From NCBI GenBank assembly GCA_023627715.1, contig JAMAHW010000011.1, forward strand, positions 434,001-498,000: DNA of 64,000 nt, written 5' to 3'. Shown piece by piece: positions 56,301 to 64,000 of the stretch. The translations under genes and the position numbers were made by a program. The stretch comes from Periconia sp. R9002 (lineage: Eukaryota; Ascomycota; Dothideomycetes; Pleosporales; Periconiaceae). Within the stretch, counting starts at the first letter, position 1. Each line of letters starts with the position of its first letter. Below the pieces are notes generated by a model that was not told the origin of the DNA, did not search any database, and worked only from the letters and a program-made list of their open reading frames with translations.

Positions 56301-57698
56301 GTTTGATTCGCTCAGTCATTGAACTCAGAACGGTCCCCACTGAGCAAGATTCTTTGCAACATTGAAAGCACGAATGCCATGGAGCGGGAGAGCAGCAAGT
56401 GCCCTAGCTAGTAGGGGAAAGAGGAGCTTCACAGCGTAACACCTCGCAAACACACCGTCACACAAAATGCGACGCACACCCATTGATTCGATATGACGGC
56501 ATTGCGTTTGCCGGGCAACACGTAATGAAGGCTACATAAAAGGCCGTTGAGTACTACTACGTGGATAGGATTGGGGGTTTGCGCAGACTCCATTGCATTT
56601 GATTGTGGAATTTCCTTTTCTCTTTATGTGTGGTTCCAACTTTACGAAAAGCAATCATCAAAATCGGACACAGACACACATCTCACACGCGATAGGGGAA
56701 AAAAAAAGAAACGCGGGAAAAAAGTAAAGGGAAATCTCGCCATCCCATTGCACAAGCTCGTCATATTGCCCAATTGCGAGCGGCCACACGCACGGATAAC
56801 CAAGCGATACGCAACGATTAGTCCATCCCATTAATCTCGCCGGCCAAGAGGGAAAGCGGCGGTGTGAGAGCCGCAAAGCAGCCCTATGTACCTGAACGGC
56901 GATGTAATACCACATCTATTCTTATTACCACCACCGCCATCGGAGGAGTCATCCCTATCTTCTTCTTCCACATCGTCCTACAAAAGCGCTCTCACCTCAC
57001 CCTCCTCTCCCAACACCGACATCCTCGCATACAGTGAACATGCCGACATCAATGTCAACGCAGACCGTGATATTGGAATAAGTACAGCTTCGTCGTTGTC
57101 GTGGAACTGCGGGAGTGCGTCGTTTGCTCCGCCGCTGCATCGTTTTTCGGCTTGCGGCTCGATTGAGCGGAATGAGATGTGCTCGATTACCTCTGCAGAT
57201 TTAAGGGCGAGGGGAAGGGAGAAGAGGGACCGGTTGGGAAATGAAGGTGAGTTGTGATTTCGATTTATTTGAATGTTGCTGGGTATGGGTTGGGGTCGCG
57301 TGCGCGTTGATGCGATGGGATGCGTCTACCACGGTTGGCCTGGCCTCCCACCGATGATGCTCCTCCCCCACGCACGCGGAAAGCCATTTTGATATAGACG
57401 GATGTCAGCACGTACTCGTCAAAGCGGGACCAGGGCCATGGTGTTGATGTAGTCGTCACGGAAGAAAAGCCCGGAGCCATTCCTGCTTTGTTCCTCCCCA
57501 CAGTTTGGTGGGAGTCCGTCGCCCCCACTAACCACGGGACGAGAAGAGGGTCCGTCCCGCATCTACATATCGCATCAATTTTCGTCATGGCTGTATTATG
57601 CGACGCGATTGCGACACCGCCCACCCGCCGCAATTCATCTTCCCATTGAAAGCTGCAACAGAGATAGCAATCAGGACACAGAAGCTGATGAACCGTCT
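53344..57698. other. 4.3-kb gene-poor region
   Basis: No confident gene. A 154-codon minus-strand frame (55612-56076) contains a hydrophobic segment but no family feature. A 123-codon plus-strand frame (56886-57257) is Ser/Pro-rich and ends at a good GTGAGT donor, yet no following exon can be joined. The stretch 54000-56500 is AT-rich and may be decayed repeats. Confidence 0.45.
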
Positions 57699-60579
57699 AT
57701 GACAGTGTCCTCCCAGAATGGCGCAGCCGGCATGCAGGCCAATGGCCTCACCAAAGCCGAAGATCCCATGCTACCCACCATCACCCATCGCATGAAGCAC
57801 GACAAGTCCATCCTCACCCTCGCCGTATCCGGTCAATACATATTCGCTGGCACACAAGGCGGAGAGATCCTGGTGTATAACCTCGACACCTACGAGAGGC
57901 GCAAGGTGATCGAGGCTCACAGGGGAAGCGTGCTGGGGCTCTGCCTCTCGCAGAACCAAAAGCTCCTCTTTTCCAGCGCAACCGATCCCATAGTGAATGT
58001 CTGGTGCACTTCCACCTTTACACGTCTGTACGCACTTTGGTCGCCTTACGACGCCGGTGACATCTTCTGCGTCGCCTACTCCTCCTACCATGACATCGTC
58101 TATCTGGGAGCCCAGAACACGAGTATACAGGTGCCGTTTTTTATCTGCATTTGCGGTCGGCATGTACTGACTTCACCAGTGGTACGACCTAAAACAAAAG
58201 GATGTCCGCCCACCCCCAGCCCTCGCCTCTCACCCCTCCGAGCGCAAGAACCGCTTCTTCGATTCCACCGGCCCCGGCGGCGTTCAGACGCCCAAACCAC
58301 ACGGCGCAGACACCAAGCTGAGAGATGCGGTGGGAGGCCAGTATTTGGAGATAGACAAGCATGACGTGCAACAATTCGCCCACTACGGCTATGTCCACTG
58401 CATGCTGTTGGGCACCGGCATACTGCCCGAAGCTCCTTCTGAGGAGGTGCTTGTATCCGGTGGTGGAGACGGCCGCATTGTCGTGTGGCGCATTGACTCG
58501 CAGAATGGCGGAGCCATCTCCAGCATCTACACCCTGGAAGATGACCGAGAAGAAGGCGAATCGATCCTCTCCATCGCCCGAGATGGCTATTTCCTCTACA
58601 GCGGCCGCTTCGATGGCGAGGTCAACGTATGGGATCTCGAGACCCGGCAACTCGTCCGAAGCTTGAAGGCAGATACGGGCGACGTATTGACTCTGAGTCT
58701 CGGTTGCGGATGCCTCTTTGCGGGTGGCAAGAATGGAGATGTGCAGAAATACAACCAGAATTACGAACCATTGGCCAAATTCCGAGCTCACGAGGGACTC
58801 ATACTGGCTTCTGCCTACACTACGCTGAATGATAAACCTACCTTTGTGACGGGCGGCAATGATAACACCATTGTCATCTGGCATATACAGGATTGCCCGG
58901 GGTCGAGTGCTAGTGCGCGAAAAAGCAACAACGATCTCATGGTAGCATCACTCAGCGAATTCGTTGCCCATCGCACCGTCTCATCATTGCCCAAATACCG
59001 CGCTGCGTGTCGAAAAGGCGCATCCTTTCTGCGTAGCGTGTTCCGCAATTTTGGCGCAGCCACGGAAATGCTTAATACGGAAGAGCCGTATAACCCCATC
59101 GTCTACGCCAAGTTCAAGGGTAATGCCCCAAGCGCAGGGAAGAGAAAGAAGATCTTATTCTACGGCCACTACGATGTGATTGCGGCAGAAAACGAGCAGG
59201 GAAAGTGGATACACGATCCTTTTACGCTGACGGGGGAGGATGGCTATCTATACGGCCGTGGAATATCTGACAACAAAGGGCCGATCATGGCGGCCATTTA
59301 CGCCACGCACGAACTTGCCAACGAACAACGACTCGGATCAGACATCGTTTTTCTGATTGAGGGGGAAGAGGAACGCGGCTCCCGCGGATTTGCACAGGCC
59401 ATTCAAGCCAACAAAGAGCTCATTGGCGATATAGATTGGATACTGTTGGCAAACAGCTACTGGCTCGACGATCACGTCCCATGCCTGACTTACGGTCTCC
59501 GAGGAGTGATCCACGCGACCGTTCAAATCGAGAGCCGACATCCGGATCTCCACAGCGGCGTCGACGGGAGCTCCCTCCTGGACGAGCCACTCAAGGACCT
59601 GGTCACGCTTCTCTCCAAGCTGTCGGGGCCTCACAACCACGTCGAAATCCCCGGCTTCTACGACCCCATCCTGCCCCTCACCAAGGAAGAGGGCAAGCTC
59701 TACGCCGACATCGCCGAATCCCTCCTCCGCAGCAACCCGGACCTAGGCGACCCTGAAGAGCTCGCGCAGTCGCTGATGCGCAGATGGCGCGAAGCCTCCC
59801 TGACCATCCACGGCTTCCAAACCTCAGGCCCGGACAACTCAACGATCATCCCGCGACTAGCCCGTGCCTCGCTCTCGCTCCGCCTGGTGCCTAACCAAGA
59901 AGCCTCCACGGTCGCCGCGACGCTGAAATCCTTCCTCGAATCCGAATTCCGGCGGCTCGATTCCAAGAACTCAGTCACGGTCACCATCGACCACCAAGCA
60001 GAGCCATGGCTGGGCGACCTCAACAACGAGATCTTCCAAACGCTTGAAAGCGCCATCATGGCCGAGTGGGCCGCGCACACACCGACCCCTGAACAACAGC
60101 AGCAGCAACACCACGAACGTCGCCGCTCCTCCGCCAACGCGCTAAAAACGAACACCCTCTCCCCCCTCTCCGCCATCCCGCTATCCCCTACAGACCAACA
60201 CCACCGCCCGTCCCCTACCACATCCAGCACCCTCGCCAACGGCCCCACCGCGGAGCTCACCACTAACAACACCACGTCTACCTCAAACCCCACCGCCCAA
60301 CCCGCTCCACCACCAACTTCCTCATACTTCCCCGCCATCTCCTCTCAACAAGACACACCTTCACCACCTATACTACCCCAAAAACCGCTATATATCAGGG
60401 AAGGCGGATCCATCCCGTCGATCCGCTTCCTGGAAAAGGAATTCGACGCCCCCGCCGCACATCTTCCCTGCGGGCAGGCGTCGGACTCGGCGCATCTGGA
60501 TAATGAGCGGTTGAGGCTGTTGAATTTGTATCGGAGTAAGGGGATTTTTGGGAGGGTGTTTGGGGTGGGTGGGAGGTAG
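57699..60579 (+). CDS. DUG2: WD40 plus M20 metallopeptidase, Dug2-like
   Basis: Exons 57699-58130 and 58180-60579 (49-nt intron, phase 0), 943 aa. Start at MTVSSQNGAAG. The N-terminal half is a WD40 propeller (for example ILTLAVSGQYIFAGTQGGEILVYNL, LVSGGGDGRIVVWRI, YSGRFDGEVNVWDL, FVTGGNDNTIVIWHI). The C-terminal half is an M20 peptidase with metal ligands in FYGHYDV, GRGISDNKGP, EGEEERGS, SYWLDDHVPCL and SDSAHLDNER. This double layout is that of yeast Dug2, which with Dug3 degrades glutathione in the cytosol by removing the gamma-glutamyl group. A disordered insert rich in Gln, Pro, Ser and Thr (about residues 785-870) parts the last ligand His from the rest of the catalytic domain. Confidence 0.94.
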
Positions 60580-63521
60580 GGATGGGAAGGGGTAGTGTAG
60601 TGTATTGAGTATGTATGTACTTGTGTATCATGTTTTATTGTATCCCCCTTTTTTTTTGTGTTGGTGAAGGCGCGGTGCTGTGCGGTGCGATCTTCTTTCC
60701 CCTTTTTCCGTTTCAACTCAAGAAAAAAGAAGAAAACAAGCAAAGAAGGACAAGATGCTGGATTGGGGATTTCGAACTGTTTTACAAGGCTGTCCGCCGT
60801 CGTCCTTGTACGTGCCCCATCACTCTCAGACTCACCCCCAACCTACCTATTTATATATGTACATACATACATACCTATACATATATACATCGAACGATGT
60901 ACCACTATACTTCTCTCCCCTTTTTCACATGCCGCATACATACAATACGTTGCACCCACCGTACGTACATGTAGGAAAGTCTAGAAGTCTAGAAGTGTGT
61001 ACATATGTACAGTACGTGTGTGTAACGTGACACAACGCAACGCAACGCCACACATTCTTACCCCGCCGCGCCTGGCGCCCCCGCCGCTGCCATCGCGCCA
61101 CGTTGTGCTACGCGCGCAAAGTTTTGCGTGTGTATGGAGGGTTGGGGTAGGTGGGCACGTTCGTCACGTTGAACTCGTTCGTCGCGAGCCTCCGTTTGGA
61201 GGTATGGGGAGTGTGTGGGAGGTGCGGATGCGGGAGTGCGGGATGTGCGGATGAGAGATGAGAGATGTGGGAGGTGCGGATATGTGGGATGACGTCCGTA
61301 TACATCCATCTACCTACATCTGCATGTACATATGTACCGTGACCGTGTATGCAAGGGAATGAGGCAGAAGAATGAAAAAGGGGATTGATTTCTCGGGAAG
61401 GGAGGGGGGGAGAGAGATCGTCATGGTACATAGGTACTGATATGCTTGTATGCATATGGTGTGTATGTGTGTGTGTGTCGATTGAGATGAGATTGATGAG
61501 ATTGAGATGGGGGGGATCAGCGCGACGGTCTTTTGGATTGATGCGCATACATACATGTATATCAGAGGTAGGTAGAGGTAGAGGAAAGTGGAAGAGAGGT
61601 CAAAAAAAAAAACATATCGGTGTATAGCGAGGTTCGCACGCTTCACTCGTTGGGACAACAATTAGTTTGGGCATCAAGGGAAACCGAGGCGAGGTGGTTG
61701 ACACGACAGAGCCAAATGTGTGACAACACACAGCATAAGACGGCGCACGTGGTCTCGACACCGTTCGTCTGGGTCGGCCTTCGTGTAGACGAAGGATCGG
61801 ATTCTTGGGTGGGAAATCAGGGAAATAAGGGTAGGTAGGTTACTTCGTCATCGTTGTTCATGAGAGAAAAAGGAATGTAGGAGAGAATGCAGGTGGGAAA
61901 AAGTGCTTGAGGTAACGTGCATAGTAAGGTGTCTGCTGTACAACTTCGCTGTACGTGCATAACTAGAAGATATGCACGGGCTTTTTTGCATTAATTGGGA
62001 ATGGGAAGGTAGAGTTTGGGGGCAGAAATGATATGTTAATGTCATGTAGGTGAGATTGATGTGTGTGTGTGTGTATGCAGGATACGTACGGGTAGAATTG
62101 GGAACGTGCAGGATGCATTATTTCTGCATGCATATTTTTTTTTCTTCTTTTATTTTTTCGACTTGGGTTTTTTTTTGTTCGTTGTTCGCTGTCTCGGGCA
62201 CATGGGGATTGCTGCACGCACGCACGAGGCAATGAAGGGATTGCGATAGGCGATTCTGGTAGCTGGTAAGAGTTACAAGAAGAATCGGGGAAGAAGGGAC
62301 GCAGTATGATGTAGCCCTTCATGTAGGTGATGATGTTCAGCAGCAAAAACAGCGGAAATATGGGGGAGAGGTCTCAAATGCTGCGGAATTCTGTACAAAG
62401 ACAAGCATGTTGGCGAATGAGGCGTTGGAGGAGAAGGGTGAATTACGCGCCCGGGGACCCGTGCGTGCGGTAGGTACAGTACACCTTGTAGGCTTGTAAG
62501 AGAAGAGTGGAGAGGGATGGGATGTAGTGGATGGGATCCGATAGGGTGCGTTGTTTGGGATTTGGAGTTGGACCTCTCACACGGCGACACGCCTGTGTTT
62601 GGGTAGACTAATGGGTTAAGGGAGTGGGTCAATCGGATGGGTGAGAGGGACTTCCCCGTCCGTGTGTGTGGTATATTCTTAGTCGTGGTTAGGTACTTTG
62701 CATGTATACAGACAGAGGCAGCGTGACGGTACTTGCAGGCGCGCAGGTTGATTGATTACCCGTCGTCGCAACACTCCAGACGCTTCTGTAATCAATCAAT
62801 CAATCAATCAGTGAGTGGGAGAGACTGAGTACGCGAGAGGCGGCGGTTACCCCCGGTCTTTGTGTTTACACCACTCAGCTTCCTTCACCAGTCATTGATG
62901 GCTTGAAGCATCATCGGCGCCTCATTTGACATTCCCCTACCGTTCAATATTTGGTCACAGCACTTAGTACTGACGAATTGCTGCTTGCCGCTAATCCGAA
63001 TGGTCGACTATTAAACCATTCCAATGTCCATGATCAGTACGTGTAGTCGCGCATAGGCCCCTCTTTCCCACATCCATCCATCCACTCTGCTACTGCTACT
63101 CCACCTCATCCATCTCGTCTGCCTCTTTGCTTCTCACGATCAGCATCAGATGATACCGTCGGTAATCAGATCAAGCCCAGTTATCAGTTAGTCTCTGTCA
63201 ATCTGCCGTCGTGCCGGCCGCCGGAGTGGATAGGAACACTTTCCCTAGCAGAGCCGAGTGGAGTCAAATCAATCAGTCAGCCCGCCGCCCGCCCGCCCGC
63301 CAACTTCACCTCCTCGCAGAGCATTGACTTGTTTCTTGACCGCCTCAACCAACCCCCTTCACCTCCTCCACCACCTCTTACAGTACCCGCTTGTTGACCA
63401 GGCCGGCCTCACCGCATTTCCTTTTCTTTTTTTCCTTTTATTTCCCTTTGCCTGCCCTCTGCTCTCTCAAATCGCCAGTTCCTCTGTCGCAGTACGGTAG
63501 GAACAACGTTCATCCGGCGCC
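60580..63521. other. 2.9-kb microsatellite-rich intergenic region
   Basis: No gene supported. It contains many short runs of ACAT/TACA (60855-60900, 60945-61020), GT-repeats near 61455 and 62060, and an AATC run near 62790 (ATCAATCAATCAATCA). A GCCC-repeat lies at about 63280-63300. CT-rich DNA at 63400-63480 probably belongs to the leader of the next gene. Confidence 0.55.
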
Positions 63522-64000
63522 ATGGGCATCGGCGAGACCATCACCGTCATCAACAAGTCGGGCAAGGTCGTGAGCAGCGTGAGTTCCCTACATAACACCA
63601 CAAGCCCAATCTCTCGCTGACGGACCCATCAGAGCAAACACATTGTCAATGTCTTCAAAGAGGCCAAATCCGCCTACCGCGAGCGCAAAGCCGAGATCAA
63701 GGCCGAGCGCGATGCCGCCGCCGCCGAACACAAGAGGCTGCGCGATGACATGAAGTCGCTGCACCTTGACGACGACGCGCGATCCCACGCCTCCAGGCAT
63801 TCCAAAGCCACCCACCGCTCCTCCAAATCGCGCCGCCATCACTCCCGCCCTCCCCTCGAGCGCGGCTACACCGATTCCTTCTTCGCTAATGAAATCGACT
63901 CCCCCCGATCTCCTCAATCTCCCCGACACCGCTTCGAGCAGGACCTCGCCGGCTCTGCACGCGATGCCCACGCCCGCGAAATCGTGCGCCGCAACACCGA
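63522..64000 (+). CDS. Conserved charged fungal protein, 5' part
   Basis: Exons 63522-63578 and 63633 onward (54-nt intron, phase 0); the gene runs off the right edge. The product opens MGIGETITVINKSGKVVSS then SKHIVNVFKEAKSAYRERKAEIKAERDA, a start shared by an uncharacterised conserved protein family of filamentous fungi. A Lys/Glu/Arg helical segment (about residues 25-60) is followed by a Ser/His/Arg-rich disordered part. No catalytic motif is visible in the part seen. Role unknown. The antisense frame at 63588-63971 is a shadow. Confidence 0.75.

Noticed and set aside
56886..57257. Plus-strand Ser/Pro-rich frame ending at a GTGAGT donor
   Set aside because: Could be a first exon, but no downstream exon joins before the Dug2-like start; left as unsupported.
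61020..62900. Tandem ACAT/GT/AATC runs considered as CRISPR or telomere-like arrays
   Set aside because: Simple microsatellites without spacers; not telomeric TTAGGG.

Overview
The window is nuclear DNA of a filamentous ascomycete (Pezizomycotina). Genes are split by short GT-AG introns (about 46-150 nt), often with CTNAC-like branch sites. The families present are typical of such fungi: a HET-domain protein, fungal 'rhodopsin-like' 7TM proteins, UstYa/DUF3328 proteins, a tannase/feruloyl esterase, GH45 and a membrane-anchored exo-1,3-beta-glucanase. Exon structures were worked out by eye from reading frames, splice signals and family motifs. No genus can be assigned from sequence alone.

Left end (1-7.1 kb): a compact locus that looks like a ribosomally made, post-translationally modified peptide (RiPP) cluster of the ustiloxin/phomopsin ('dikaritin') type. 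It holds a cytochrome P450 (2037-3892, +), a free-standing UstYa oxidase (4100-5023, -) and, divergent from it, a secreted precursor (5705-7066, +). The precursor carries eight repeats with a [N/D]-W-Y-x-D-S core, each closed by a dibasic Kex2 site. The unusual point is that the precursor does not stop after its repeats. It continues into a 188-residue C-terminal domain with the paired HxxHC motifs of UstYa proteins, at almost the same spacing as in the neighbouring UstYa (26 versus 25 residues). This appears to be substrate and tailoring enzyme fused in one polypeptide, the most novel feature here. A perfect CCG-N4-CGG palindrome lies in the shared promoter. A partial 7TM gene flanks the locus on the left.

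8.3-14 kb: a GH45 endoglucanase and, divergent from it, a type II membrane protein with a GH45-like/expansin-like domain that seems to lack the catalytic Asp; then a Ser/Thr-rich membrane protein with a Cys-rich tail and a protein ending in 11-residue coiled-coil repeats.

15-32.6 kb: conserved housekeeping genes: glutathionyl-hydroquinone reductase (ECM4-like), a CUE/DUF1771/Smr protein, a large HECT ubiquitin ligase (Ufd4/TRIP12-like), nicotinamide mononucleotide adenylyltransferase and exo-1,3-beta-glucanase D.

35.7-51.7 kb: accessory genes separated by AT-rich or low-complexity DNA: an eight-exon Gly/Ala/Thr-repeat secreted protein, a tannase-family esterase with a Ty3/Gypsy relic at its 3' side, an unrecognised secreted protein, a second P450, a HET-domain protein and a complete 7TM protein.

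52-64 kb: a gene-poor stretch, then a Dug2-like WD40 + M20 peptidase, a microsatellite-rich intergenic region, and the 5' part of a conserved charged protein running off the right edge. I saw no rRNA, no convincing tRNA and no CRISPR array.
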